Of a stretch of 64,000 nucleotides of DNA, positions 25,062 to 34,144 are shown piece after piece. A model generated the notes under the pieces. The model was not told the DNA's origin and ran no database searches. It saw nothing but the letters and a program-made list of their open reading frames with translations. The position numbers were made by a program, and so were the translations under genes. Source of the stretch: Thalassospira mesophila (GTDB lineage: Bacteria > Pseudomonadota > Alphaproteobacteria > Rhodospirillales > Thalassospiraceae). Numbering within the stretch: the stretch's first letter is position 1; each line of letters begins with the position of its first letter. The stretch covers positions 46,150-110,149 of the forward strand of contig NZ_JFKA01000014.1 in the NCBI RefSeq assembly GCF_002115755.1. Direction: 5' to 3'.

Positions 25062-26173
25062 CAAACAACCTCCCCGGCATTCCCGCCGCCAGCCTCGGCA
25101 TCACCTCTGCCTACGCCAGTGCCACGGCCCCCCATGCCACCGGCCATATCCGCATCGCGTGGCGCAACCGGCTGGTTGTGTTTCGCCTGCGTCCTGTGTG
25201 TGTTGCCTCATTTCTGGTTTTCGCATTGCTGGCCCTTGCCATCACATCGCTGCTGCTGGGAAGCTACCCGACCCGCATTAAAGACATTATGGCACTGATT
25301 TCCAGCGGTCATGACAGCCCGGCCCACACACAGGCAATTTTAATCTCGCTTCGCATCCCGCGTATTTTACTGGCAGCACTGTGCGGGGCGATGCTGGGCC
25401 TTGCAGGGTCTGCCATGCAATCCTTTACCCGTAACGGGCTGGCCGACCCGGGATTAATCGGTGTGCGCGAAGGCAGCATCTTTGCCGTTCTGATCACAAT
25501 CCTGTTTTTACCCGCGGTACCGTTATTTTTGCGCCCCGTTATCGGCATGACCGGCGGCTTGGCCATTGCCGGGCTGGCGATTATCATTGCCCGGTCGGTC
25601 GCGCATTTGCGGTTTGTTCTGGTGGGTATTGGCCTGTCATGGTTGCTGGCATCGGCCATTGCCATGCTGCTCGTCACACAAGATAGCCAAACCGCGCAAA
25701 CCGCCCTGGCCTGGATTGCGGGCAGCCTGTCTTCGGCGTCGTGGGATTTTTTCCCCGTTGCGCTGTTTTTTACCGCAATTTCCGCCCTCGCCCTGTTCGC
25801 CACGGCACGATCTGCCGACATTGCCCTTCTGGGGGAAAAGGCCGCCATCGGCCTCGGCAGCAACTTGAAACTTACCGCCATGATCCAGCTTGTTGCAGCG
25901 GCCGTGCTATCGGCAACCTGTGTGGCAACCGTTGGCGGCATTGGCTTTATCGGGCTCATTGCGCCACATCTGGCGCGGTTATCAACCGGGCAATCTCGCC
26001 AGTTCTCAGTCCTGTTTAACAGCGCCATTTGGGGGGCGTTACTGTTGTTGTGCGCCGATACCATTGGCCGGGTGGCGTTTTTGCCCCTGCAACTGCCTGC
26101 CGGTGTGGTGCTGGCGGTTATAGGTGTGCCGGTTCTTTTGGGTTTGCTGTGGAAACAGCGCCATCAGCTTTAG
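25058..26173 (+). CDS. FecCD-family iron-siderophore permease, subunit 2
   Basis: A 371-residue integral membrane protein with about 10 spans and a 45-residue N-terminal cytoplasmic extension. The family blocks ISLRIPRILLAALCGAMLG, GSAMQSFTRNGLADPGLIGV and GGIGFIGLIAPHLARL are present; the last is the coupling loop for the ATPase. The start overlaps subunit 1 by 4 bp (ATGA). The two permeases would form a heterodimer, as in FepDG or FecCD. Confidence 0.93.
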   Translation: MTNNLPGIPAASLGITSAYASATAPHATGHIRIAWRNRLVVFRLRPVCVASFLVFALLALAITSLLLGSYPTRIKDIMALISSGHDSPAHTQAILISLRIPRILLAALCGAMLGLAGSAMQSFTRNGLADPGLIGVREGSIFAVLITILFLPAVPLFLRPVIGMTGGLAIAGLAIIIARSVAHLRFVLVGIGLSWLLASAIAMLLVTQDSQTAQTALAWIAGSLSSASWDFFPVALFFTAISALALFATARSADIALLGEKAAIGLGSNLKLTAMIQLVAAAVLSATCVATVGGIGFIGLIAPHLARLSTGQSRQFSVLFNSAIWGALLLLCADTIGRVAFLPLQLPAGVVLAVIGVPVLLGLLWKQRHQL

Positions 26174-26183
26174 GAAAACAGCC

Positions 26184-27158
26184 GTGTTCGCAACCAAACT
26201 ATGCCATAGCCTGACCTGCTGCCTGATGTTTTTATCACTGCTGGTACTAAGCCCCGGCGCACTGGCAAAACCGTTTACTGATGACCTTGGCCGCTCGGTG
26301 GATGTGCCAGAAACGCCCAGACGCATCATCTCGCTTTATGATGTCGATATTACCGTGCCACTGATCGAACTTGGCATTATTCCCATTGCCAGTCACGGGC
26401 GCATGGGCCTGGACGGCAAACCCTATTTACGCACATCGAAACTGCTTACCGGGGTGGATTTTGATACTGACAATATCCGCTATATCGGCTCAACCGAGAT
26501 CGACCTTGAAGCGATTGCCGCCCTGAAACCCGATCTGATCGTTACCAGCCCGATCCGCGCCACGCCAATTGAGCCTTTGCAATATCTGGCCCCCACCGTA
26601 TCGCTGGATGCAAGCACGCTTGGCACGCAACATGTTTATCGCAAACTGGCCGAATTGACGGGCACGCAAAACCGGCTACGCGCCCTTGAAACCCGTTATA
26701 AAGCGGGCATTGACGCCTTAAAAAGCACCCTGAAAACCGGTGACATCACGGTAAATGTATTTCAGCCCCTGAACGGTAAAATCAGCCTGTATCACACCTA
26801 TCGGTCGTTGGGGCGGGTGTTGCGCGATGCCGGGTTTATGTTCCCCGCACTGACCAACAACATCCCAAAGGGCGACCGCATCGAAGTCGGTGCGGAATAT
26901 TTGCCAGACCTTGATGCCGACTTTATCTTTGATCCCTACCGGGCGGATCGCGGCGACGGGGCCATGCAGGAACGTGCGGCGATGGACAAGGTTTTTCCCG
27001 GCTTTTGCCAGTTTCTAAAAGCCTGCCAAAACGGGCGCTATATTCTGGTCTCGCGCGAGGTGGCAATTTCAAGCTCTTACAGTGCCTTGGCATTAATGAC
27101 GTCTTTGGTACAATCGCATATTGCCTCTCATTTGGCATTTGCCGTCGCCAAACCATAA
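26184..27158 (+). CDS. Iron-siderophore periplasmic binding protein (FhuD/FepB type)
   Basis: A 324-residue secreted protein. GTG 26184, behind AGGAAAA at 26172-26178, is preferred to the internal start at 26124 that lies inside the permease gene. The signal peptide (FLSLLVLSPGALA) ends near residue 28. The mature protein begins KPFTDDLGRSVDVPETPRRII, the usual opening of helical-backbone metal-receptor family 2 proteins, then has GSTEIDLEAIAALKPDLIV and YLAPTVSLD. It collects the ferric siderophore in the periplasm for the two permeases. It is the last transport gene of the operon and is followed 31 bp later by an RpiR-type regulator. Confidence 0.92.
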   Translation: MFATKLCHSLTCCLMFLSLLVLSPGALAKPFTDDLGRSVDVPETPRRIISLYDVDITVPLIELGIIPIASHGRMGLDGKPYLRTSKLLTGVDFDTDNIRYIGSTEIDLEAIAALKPDLIVTSPIRATPIEPLQYLAPTVSLDASTLGTQHVYRKLAELTGTQNRLRALETRYKAGIDALKSTLKTGDITVNVFQPLNGKISLYHTYRSLGRVLRDAGFMFPALTNNIPKGDRIEVGAEYLPDLDADFIFDPYRADRGDGAMQERAAMDKVFPGFCQFLKACQNGRYILVSREVAISSSYSALALMTSLVQSHIASHLAFAVAKP

Positions 27159-27188
27159 CCGGCACAGCCCCCAAAGGATTGCACCCGC

Positions 27189-28067
27189 GTGAAAAAGCCC
27201 ACACCCGAGCTGGCAACAGACCGCATCGCCGAACGCATTACCCTGCGCGCCCAGCGGCTTTCGCCCAGCATGCGCACGGTGGCGGATTATATTCGCGATA
27301 ATTTGCGCCATATTTTAACGCTGTCGGCACTGGAAATTGCGCGCGAAACCGGTACCTCGGATGCAACGGTTATTCGCACCATTCAATCGCTGGGGTTTCA
27401 GGGCCTGCGCGATTTAAAGGACACGGTGGAGCATTTGTTGCAATCCACCAGTTCGCCAACCGAAAAAATGGCATCGACCACCGGCCAAATTTCAAAAGAC
27501 GCCGATGCCGCAATTGATTTCATGATCAATGATCAAACCCACGCCATGCAGGAACTGGCCAAACCCGAAAACCGCGCCGGGCTGCAACGCGCCATATCCT
27601 TGCTGGCACAGGCACACAGGATCGGGGTTTTTGGCATTGGCGCATCGGGCATTATTGCTACCTATGCCGCCCGCCTGTTTTCACGCAGCGGCTTTCCATC
27701 CTACGAGCTAAACCGCACCGGCATTTCCCTTGCCGAACAGCTGATTGCAATGTCCGCCGGGGATGTAATCGTCATGATGGCACATGGCCGCATTCACCGC
27801 GAAGCCGCCGCCACCATCGCCGAGGCCGAACGGCTTTGCGTCCCGATTATTGTTATTGTCACTGACGGTCAAAGTGCGCTGTTAAAACATGCCGCCACCG
27901 CCATCACATTGCCGCGCGACAAAAGCGAACATGTTGCCCTGCACGCGCCGCTTCTGTGTTGCATCGAAACACTGATGCTGGGCCTTGCCAGTGTTGACCG
28001 CGACAAAACCCTGCAAACCCTGAACCGGCTGGTTGATATTCGCAGCAATATCCGCCCCAAACGCTAG
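27189..28067 (+). CDS. MurR/RpiR-family transcriptional regulator
   Basis: A 292-residue protein starting with GTG 27189 (AAAGGA about 9 bp upstream). Residues 10-85 form the RpiR helix-turn-helix (LSPSMRTVADYIRDN, SALEIARETGTSDATVIRTIQSLGFQGLRDL) and residues 120-265 an SIS domain (AHRIGVFGIGASGIIATYAARLF, MSAGDVIVMMAHGRIHREAAATIAEAE, VPIIVIVTD). SIS domains usually bind phosphosugars. The gene is 30 bp after the siderophore binding protein on the same strand and is probably in the operon. That pairing is unusual; the ligand might be a siderophore breakdown product or a sugar phosphate. Confidence 0.92.
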   Translation: MKKPTPELATDRIAERITLRAQRLSPSMRTVADYIRDNLRHILTLSALEIARETGTSDATVIRTIQSLGFQGLRDLKDTVEHLLQSTSSPTEKMASTTGQISKDADAAIDFMINDQTHAMQELAKPENRAGLQRAISLLAQAHRIGVFGIGASGIIATYAARLFSRSGFPSYELNRTGISLAEQLIAMSAGDVIVMMAHGRIHREAAATIAEAERLCVPIIVIVTDGQSALLKHAATAITLPRDKSEHVALHAPLLCCIETLMLGLASVDRDKTLQTLNRLVDIRSNIRPKR

Positions 28068-28163
28068 TAACTGCGCCGTTGCCCCGTTTTTGGCGGGCGC
28101 GCGCACCTGCGCTACGCTCATTTTATATCGACAAAACACGGTATAAAAGCCGCGAACAACATC

Positions 28164-30113
28164 CTAACGTTTTGGATCAACGCTGTCATAATGATCAGAT
28201 CCCGCACGCTGGATGCCGTATTTTTCCATCTTGCGATACAGGGTGTTGCGGCTTATCCCCAGCATTTTCGCCGTTTTGCTTACATGCCAAAACTGTTCGC
28301 CAAGCGCTTTGCCAAGGGCATCGCGTTCGGCCTGCCATAACGGGTTATGGCCGTTGCCCCGTGCGGGGGCGGCGGTATTTTGTGCCACCTTGTGCAAATC
28401 ATCGGGCAAATGCGAAACCTTGATGACACCGTTTTCGGCAAAAACGCTGGCATATTGCAGCACATTGACCAGTTCGCGCACATTGCCCGGCCACGCATGG
28501 TTGTGCAAAACAACCATCGCATCGTCGTCACACTGTACGGGTTGGTCCTTGGCAAACCCGGCCAGCAACCGTGCCACCAGGTCGGCCAGATCGGCCCGTT
28601 CGCGCAAGGGCGGCAATGACAGGCGCGCGCCTTTAATCCGGTAGAGCAAATCTTCGCGAAATTTGCCGTTGGCAACGGCGGCGGTCAAATCAACATTCGA
28701 TGCACAAATCAGCCGAAAATTAACCGGCACCGATTTGGTACTGCCCAGCGGTTCGACACAGCGCTGTTCCAAAACCCGCAATAACCGCCCCTGAATGGTA
28801 ACCGGCATATCGCCAATTTCATCCAAAAACAGCGTGCCACCATCGGCCTGTTTGATGCGCCCGCCAAAACCGTCGCGCGCCGCCCCGGTAAAGGCACCGC
28901 TGGCATGGCCGAACAATTCACTTTCAATCAGGCTTTCGGGCAAAGCGGCACAGTTAATCGCAACAAATGGCTGGCCTGCGCCAACGGCACTGTTGTGAAT
29001 GGCGCGCGCCAGATGTTCCTTGCCACTGCCCGTTTCACCCGACATCAGCAGGTGAATATCATTGGCCAGCAATTTGCTGCCAACCTGAAACAGGCGGCGA
29101 AGGGCGGCATCCTGATCGGGGATATCATGCAGGTCATTGGCCGGGCGGGCGGCAGACCGGGGCTTGGCGGTGTAAAAACGGCGGCGCTGTTTTTCCGGCA
29201 GGGTCAATTGCCCAAACATCACCCCGCCCCCGCCGATTGGCACGGCCCGGGCAGATATATCATTGTCGCGAAGCGGACTTGCGGCCAACAACCGGTCCAT
29301 CAGGCTGTCCATATCCGTTCCCAGCAAGGACTGAATATTGTGTGCCCCGCCGCGCGCCGAAAGCAACCGGCGCGCCAGGGCCGTGCTGCCGGTAATGGCC
29401 CCGTCGGCACCCACGGCAAGCAAGGCATCGCGTGCTGTGCCAACATGGTGGGCATCGGGGTGCAAATGCAAAATAATGTCGTTAGCACATTCGTCAAAAA
29501 ACAAAATACGTTCCAGCGCGTCGGCATAATCGGCCACCAGACTGCGCACCCGCAGGCAATCTTCACGGCGAATATCATCGCGCACGGCAGAAACATCAAG
29601 CACCGAACATACCTTACCCTCGGGGTCAAATACCGGGGCGGCGGTGCAGGTTAACCCGGCATGCTGGGTTAAAAAATGTTCGTCATTATGAATGGTAATG
29701 GCGCGCCCTTCGACCAGACAGGTGCCAATGCCGTTGGTCCCTTCGCGTTCCTCGCTCCAGATCGCGCCGGGCAAAAGGCCGTTGGTGCGAAAGGACGGCA
29801 ACATCGAATGGGCGGCAACACTGTCGAGGATAACGCCGTCATGGTCGGTTAGAAAAACCGCATAGCCCGCCGTATCGATTTTCCGATACAGGGTGCGCAC
29901 CATATCGTGGGCATGGTGAAATAACCGTCCGTTGCGATCGCGGCGCTGGCGGGTCTGACTTTCAGATATAATCTCGGGGCGTCGGGCTGTTTCATGAACA
30001 AGACCGAACTGGTCGTGGCAGCGCTGCCACGATTCAAGCACGGCCCGATTCTGGGCAACACCGCTCAGTTGCAAGGCAGCCTCGATCCGTCCACCGGCAT
30101 GGTTTCCAGACAT
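28164..30113 (-). CDS. Sigma-54-dependent transcriptional activator (AcoR type)
   Basis: A 649-residue protein. ATG 30113 is chosen because AGAGAGGA stands 8-9 bp upstream; the open frame extends to 30167. The N-terminal GAF-like sensor region (about 40-210) contains the AcoR-type blocks [14 protein letters not shown] and [29 protein letters not shown]. The AAA+ domain (about 330-550) has Walker [19 protein letters not shown], the sigma-54 contact loop [10 protein letters not shown] and Walker [13 protein letters not shown]. The C-terminal Fis helix-turn-helix includes [24 protein letters not shown]. It is divergent from the aldehyde dehydrogenase gene, whose promoter is clearly sigma-54 type, so it most likely activates that operon in response to an alcohol, aldehyde or ketone. 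Confidence 0.95.
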   Translation of the reverse strand: MSGNHAGGRIEAALQLSGVAQNRAVLESWQRCHDQFGLVHETARRPEIISESQTRQRRDRNGRLFHHAHDMVRTLYRKIDTAGYAVFLTDHDGVILDSVAAHSMLPSFRTNGLLPGAIWSEEREGTNGIGTCLVEGRAITIHNDEHFLTQHAGLTCTAAPVFDPEGKVCSVLDVSAVRDDIRREDCLRVRSLVADYADALERILFFDECANDIILHLHPDAHHVGTARDALLAVGADGAITGSTALARRLLSARGGAHNIQSLLGTDMDSLMDRLLAASPLRDNDISARAVPIGGGGVMFGQLTLPEKQRRRFYTAKPRSAARPANDLHDIPDQDAALRRLFQVGSKLLANDIHLLMSGETGSGKEHLARAIHNSAVGAGQPFVAINCAALPESLIESELFGHASGAFTGAARDGFGGRIKQADGGTLFLDEIGDMPVTIQGRLLRVLEQRCVEPLGSTKSVPVNFRLICASNVDLTAAVANGKFREDLLYRIKGARLSLPPLRERADLADLVARLLAGFAKDQPVQCDDDAMVVLHNHAWPGNVRELVNVLQYASVFAENGVIKVSHLPDDLHKVAQNTAAPARGNGHNPLWQAERDALGKALGEQFWHVSKTAKMLGISRNTLYRKMEKYGIQRAGSDHYDSVDPKR

Positions 30114-30264
30114 CAGACATTCCTCTCTGTGGTGCCGGTTGTTTTCACGGCCTTTACTGGCCTGCACTGCGTAGGATCAGCGACCCGGTCACACATGAAC
30201 TTTAACAAAGCCGACCATAGGGACCAACCTGTTTCGTCACCCTTGAACCAAAGCATAAAAACTG

Positions 30265-30280
30265 TGTCAAAAGCGGGACA
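30265..30280. promoter_or_regulatory. Candidate enhancer site for the AcoR-type activator
   Basis: TGTC-N8-GACA, a symmetric element 120 bp upstream of the -24/-12 promoter, the usual distance for sigma-54 enhancers. A further TGTCAC lies at 30293-30298. Binding by the adjacent activator is inferred from location only. The whole 366-bp divergent region (30114-30479) holds no gene. Confidence 0.4.
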
Positions 30281-30399
30281 TTTTGCCCCATCTGTCACGG
30301 TCTTCGCACCGGGAAATGCAACAGGTTTACCTGGCGGCCCATAATGACAAAGCATTGATCCGACGGAATTATTTCCAAGTTCCCCGCCCAAACACCCAA

Positions 30400-30416
30400 T
30401 TGGCACAGGCTTTGCC
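30400..30416 (+). promoter_or_regulatory. Sigma-54 (-24/-12) promoter of aldehyde dehydrogenase operon
   Basis: TTGGCAC-N4/5-TTTGC matches the consensus TGGCAC-N5-TTGC exactly: the -24 GG is at 30402-30403 and the -12 GC at 30414-30415 with the required 10-bp spacing between them. Transcription would start near 30427, which excludes the upstream in-frame ATG at 30420 and supports ATG 30480. Confidence 0.88.
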
Positions 30417-30479
30417 AGATTGGGGATGGAGAAATTAAAAAAGTGGCGAAACGCCATCCATCACGGAGGATTAGTTCAA

Positions 30480-32000
30480 ATGATCTATAAAAACCCTGGC
30501 GATTCCGGCAGCGTTGTTTCGTTTAAATCGCGCTATGAAAACTTTATCGGTGGCGAATGGGTCGCCCCGGCAAAGGGCCGTTATTTTGAAAATGTTTCGC
30601 CGGTGAACGGCAAAGTTTTCTGTGAAGTTGCGCGCTCCAGCGAGGAAGACATCAACAAAGCGATTGATGCTGCCCAGGCCGTTGCCGAAAAATGGGGTAA
30701 AACATCGGTCACGGACCGTGCCAATATCCTTAATAAAATCGCCGACCGCATGGAACAGAACCTTGAAATGCTCGCGGTTGCCGAAAGCTGGGACAACGGC
30801 AAGGCCGTGCGGGAAACGCTGGCTGCCGATATTCCGCTTGCCATTGACCATTTCCGTTATTTTGCCGGTGCCATCCGCGCACAGGAAGGCTCCCTTGGCG
30901 AAATTGATGACAACACCGTTGCCTATCATTTCCACGAACCGCTGGGCGTTGTCGGCCAGATCATCCCGTGGAACTTCCCGATCCTGATGGCGGTCTGGAA
31001 ATTGGCACCCGCCCTTGCGGCTGGTAACTGCGTTGTCCTCAAACCGGCTGAACAAACCCCGGCATCGATTTGCGTTTTGATGGATCTGGTGGGCGATTTG
31101 CTGCCTGCCGGTGTGTTGAACGTTGTGCAGGGCTTTGGCGTGGAAGCAGGCAAACCGCTGGCGCAAAGCAACCGCATTGCCAAAATCGCCTTTACCGGCG
31201 AAACCACCACTGGCCGCCTGATCATGCAATATGCCAGTGAAAATATCATTCCGGTCACGCTGGAACTGGGTGGCAAATCGCCCAACATTTTCTTTGCCGA
31301 TGTGATGGCACAGGATGATGACTTCCGCCAGAAAGCCGCCGAAGGCCTGACGATGTTTGCCCTTAATCAGGGTGAAGTCTGCACCTGCCCGTCGCGCGCG
31401 CTGGTCGAAGAAAGCATCTATGACAAATTCATGGATAACGTTCTCTCGCGTGTTGCCAACATCAAACAGGGCAACCCGCTAGATACCGACACCATGATTG
31501 GTGCGCAGGCCTCGACCGAGCAAATGGAAAAAATCCTGTCCTATCTTGATATTGGCAAACAGGAAAAAGCCGAGCTTCTGTGTGGTGGCAACCGCGCCGA
31601 ACTTGAAGGCGATCTGGCAGGCGGGTTCTATATCCAGCCGACCATCTTCAAGGGCAACAACAAGATGCGCATTTTTCAGGAAGAAATCTTTGGCCCGGTG
31701 GTCTCTGTCACCACGTTTAAAGACGAAGCCGAAGCCATGCACCTTGCCAATGACACCCTTTATGGTCTGGGTGCCGGGGTATGGACGCGCGATGCCAACC
31801 GTGCGTATCGCTTTGGCCGTGGCATCAAGGCGGGTCGGGTCTGGACCAACTGCTACCACCTCTATCCGGCCCATGCTGCCTTTGGCGGTTACAAACAGTC
31901 GGGTATCGGGCGTGAAAACCACAAGATGATGCTGAACCACTATCAGCAAACCAAAAACCTTCTGGTCAGCTACGATCCGAAACCGATGGGCTTCTTCTGA
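30480..32000 (+). CDS. NAD-dependent aldehyde dehydrogenase (ExaC/AcoD type)
   Basis: A 506-residue protein, exactly the length of ExaC/AcoD enzymes. It oxidises acetaldehyde or similar aldehydes to the acid with [24 protein letters not shown] is the cofactor site region, the general-base Glu is in [10 protein letters not shown], and the catalytic Cys in [24 protein letters not shown] and [16 protein letters not shown] close the family pattern. ATG 30480 follows CGGAGGA. It is expressed from the sigma-54 promoter at 30400-30416 and followed by a DUF779 gene, the standard companion of this dehydrogenase subgroup. Confidence 0.95.
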   Translation: MIYKNPGDSGSVVSFKSRYENFIGGEWVAPAKGRYFENVSPVNGKVFCEVARSSEEDINKAIDAAQAVAEKWGKTSVTDRANILNKIADRMEQNLEMLAVAESWDNGKAVRETLAADIPLAIDHFRYFAGAIRAQEGSLGEIDDNTVAYHFHEPLGVVGQIIPWNFPILMAVWKLAPALAAGNCVVLKPAEQTPASICVLMDLVGDLLPAGVLNVVQGFGVEAGKPLAQSNRIAKIAFTGETTTGRLIMQYASENIIPVTLELGGKSPNIFFADVMAQDDDFRQKAAEGLTMFALNQGEVCTCPSRALVEESIYDKFMDNVLSRVANIKQGNPLDTDTMIGAQASTEQMEKILSYLDIGKQEKAELLCGGNRAELEGDLAGGFYIQPTIFKGNNKMRIFQEEIFGPVVSVTTFKDEAEAMHLANDTLYGLGAGVWTRDANRAYRFGRGIKAGRVWTNCYHLYPAHAAFGGYKQSGIGRENHKMMLNHYQQTKNLLVSYDPKPMGFF

Positions 32001-32072
32001 TTTCTTCCCGAACGTTGCCGGGCTGCCATCCTCCCGGGTGGCCCGGCAACATTCCCGGAACAGGAGCCTGAA

Positions 32073-32522
32073 ATGACCAACGATACAGCACCTTTCGCCA
32101 ACAAAACGACAAGCAACGATCCAACCGGTGACACGACGGCAACCGACATTCCGCTGCGCGTCACCGCAACCGATGCCGCCGCCGCCCTGATCCGAACCTT
32201 AAAGGACATTCACGGCCCGGTGATGTTTCATCAATCGGGCGGATGTTGCGACGGCAGCGCGCCCATGTGTTTTGCGCTGGGCGATTTTAAAACCGGCGCA
32301 CAGGACGTGTTACTGGGCGAAATTGAAGGAAGCCCTTTTTATATCGGCGCTGCACAATTTGAATATTGGCGCCACACCCAACTGATCATTGATGTGGTTG
32401 ATGGCCGCGGCGGCATGTTCTCGCTTGAGGGGCCGGAAGGAAAACGCTTTTTAACCCGGTCCCGCGTGTTTAGTAACGATGAATGGGCAAAACTAAAGGA
32501 TGCAGAGCAAGCAAAGGCCTGA
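32073..32522 (+). CDS. DUF779 domain protein, aldehyde dehydrogenase companion
   Basis: A 149-residue cytoplasmic protein. After a variable 25-residue Thr/Asp/Asn-rich N-terminus the DUF779 core starts at RVTATDAAAALIRTLK and includes FHQSGGCCDGSAPMCF, a dense Cys motif able to bind metal or undergo redox change, then IGAAQFEYWRHTQLIIDVVDGRGGMFSLE. The molecular function is not known to me; the family is repeatedly found beside ExaC/AcoD-like dehydrogenases. It lies 72 bp downstream of the dehydrogenase behind AACAGGAG and is surely in the same sigma-54 operon. Confidence 0.92.
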   Translation: MTNDTAPFANKTTSNDPTGDTTATDIPLRVTATDAAAALIRTLKDIHGPVMFHQSGGCCDGSAPMCFALGDFKTGAQDVLLGEIEGSPFYIGAAQFEYWRHTQLIIDVVDGRGGMFSLEGPEGKRFLTRSRVFSNDEWAKLKDAEQAKA

Positions 32523-32867
32523 AACCCGGCAGGATGCCGAAAACAATTAAACTGAATTGAACGAAACACAGCGAGATAAAACGGAACCGGTCTTTACCCC
32601 GACCTGGTTTATGTGGCGCAAATACCTTGCCTCCCGTCCTTTGCGGGTTGTCCACCCCGCCCCGGACGGTTCCGGTTGCGCCAACGGTTTATCTTGCAAA
32701 CTTGTCCGCCGCCCGCAACGGGACGGCGGACTTTTTTTGCGCGCCAGCAATGCGACCGCATCCCATAAATCAACTTCTGGCGTATATATTCAACTTAATT
32801 TACGCTGATAATAATGAACTCGACATACATAGAACGACATTAAATCCAACATGAATTTCGCGTGCAA
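32523..32867. other. Gap after the aldehyde operon
   Basis: 345 bp between convergent genes (DUF779 stop and the YeiH-type stop). The only clear element is the terminator at 32704-32738. GGAACCG near 32582 and CGGTTCC near 32668 could pair into a larger RNA fold. Short overlapping frames are not convincing genes. Confidence 0.55.
32704..32738 (+). terminator. Rho-independent terminator of the aldehyde dehydrogenase operon
   Basis: GTCCGCCG-CCC (32704-32714) pairs with GGG-A-CGGCGGAC (32720-32731) around GCAAC, followed by seven T. It is about 180 bp downstream of the DUF779 stop, giving a long 3' untranslated region. Confidence 0.88.
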
Positions 32868-34025
32868 TCAGGCGATCTGCAATACGGCCAGCAACCCGAA
32901 CGCTGCCAGCGATAAACAAATCAGCGATAGTTTGGCGGCAAACACCACCCGGCCCCCGGCATTCATCACGCTGCGCACATCAACACTCAAACCCAGTGCC
33001 GCCATCGCCATCACGGTTAAGATCGACGAGATATGCTGCATCGGAATAACCGCCGCATCGGGCAACATCCCCATCGAGCTCAATGCCATCATGGCCAGAA
33101 AACCAACAATAAACCACGGCAACACCTTGCTGATCGGCAAGCCCGCACCGCGCCCGGCCTTTACGGCCTGCACACCGCCCCCAAACCGGTCATCTGCCAC
33201 GGCGATATCACCGCCATTTACCATCATCATCGCAGCCGCACCTGCCCCGGCGGGCATACCAACGTCGCTTTTAATCCGGGCGGCATCACGGCGCGCCATC
33301 TGGCGACGTGCGCCCAGCCCCAGCACACAAATCACCGGCCCCAGCATTAAAACCCGCACCAGTTTCACCAAGGTGCCAATTTGCGTTGCCACCAGCCCGG
33401 CCGGGGCGGTTGCGGCCAAAACCTGCGGCACAGCATAAACCGTTAACCCGGCAAAAACCCCGTATTGCGTCGCCGACATGCCCAATGCGTGCTGCAAAAA
33501 CGGCAAAATCAGTACAAAAACCACACCCAGAACGGCGGTAAAGGCGATTGATGCCGCCACATCTTGCGCATCGGCATCAATCACCGGGGCGGTTGCCGCA
33601 ATCGCCGAATTACCACAAATCGAATTACCACAGGCCACCAGTATTGCCAGCTTCGCCGGAAGGCCCAACGCCCGGCCTATGATATAGCTGACTGCCAGGC
33701 TCAGGCACACCACCAGCGCAATCCCGCCCACCAGGTAAAACCCGGCCCCCGCCAAGGCTTCAATACTGATCGATGCTCCCAAAAGTACAATCGCCACTTC
33801 CAGAATGGTTTTGGCGCTAAAGTTAACGCCAGCATCAAATTTATCCGGTAAACCCAAAATGCTGCGCCAGGCTGTTCCCAGCAAAATCGCCAGAACCAGC
33901 CCTTCGATCCACGGGTGCCCGAACAGGCTTAATTCAACCTTCTCGCCAATCTGCGCCACCAGTGAAATCACCGCAGTCAAAGCAAGGCCGGGCAAAAGCA
34001 ATTTGATACGATCAAAAATTAACAT
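32868..34025 (-). CDS. YeiH-family putative sulfate exporter
   Basis: A 385-residue inner-membrane protein with about 10-11 spans, the normal length of the YeiH/UPF0324 family. Landmarks are LVLAILLGTAWRSILG, GVNFSAKTILEVAIVLLGASIS, AKLAILVACGNSICGNSAIAATAPVI (with the SICGNSAI signature) and GLAARR-like GLGARRQMARRD. The family is annotated as a sulfate or small-anion exporter, with limited direct evidence. It is divergent from a LysR regulator, the same pairing as yeiH/yeiE in enterobacteria. Confidence 0.9.
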   Translation of the reverse strand: MLIFDRIKLLLPGLALTAVISLVAQIGEKVELSLFGHPWIEGLVLAILLGTAWRSILGLPDKFDAGVNFSAKTILEVAIVLLGASISIEALAGAGFYLVGGIALVVCLSLAVSYIIGRALGLPAKLAILVACGNSICGNSAIAATAPVIDADAQDVAASIAFTAVLGVVFVLILPFLQHALGMSATQYGVFAGLTVYAVPQVLAATAPAGLVATQIGTLVKLVRVLMLGPVICVLGLGARRQMARRDAARIKSDVGMPAGAGAAAMMMVNGGDIAVADDRFGGGVQAVKAGRGAGLPISKVLPWFIVGFLAMMALSSMGMLPDAAVIPMQHISSILTVMAMAALGLSVDVRSVMNAGGRVVFAAKLSLICLSLAAFGLLAVLQIA

Positions 34026-34082
34026 GGCGACACCTGTAGAATTAAGACAGGCGGAATTTCACATTTTACACAGTTCGCTTCC

Positions 34083-34111
34083 ATCGAATAAAATGATATA
34101 AATCATTCGAT
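34083..34111. promoter_or_regulatory. Candidate LysR operator between yeiH-like and lysR genes
   Basis: ATCGAAT (34083-34089) and ATTCGAT (34105-34111) are inverted repeats, and ATGAT-N4-ATCAT (34093-34106) is nested between them. The 119-bp divergent region is AT-rich, and the site lies 58 bp from the exporter start and 34 bp from the regulator start. Confidence 0.45.
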
Positions 34112-34144
34112 TTTACTTCACGATTAAACAAGGACCACCGCACC

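Noticed and set aside
25309..26064. 251-codon reverse frame
   Set aside because: Antisense to the second FecCD permease and without recognisable domains.
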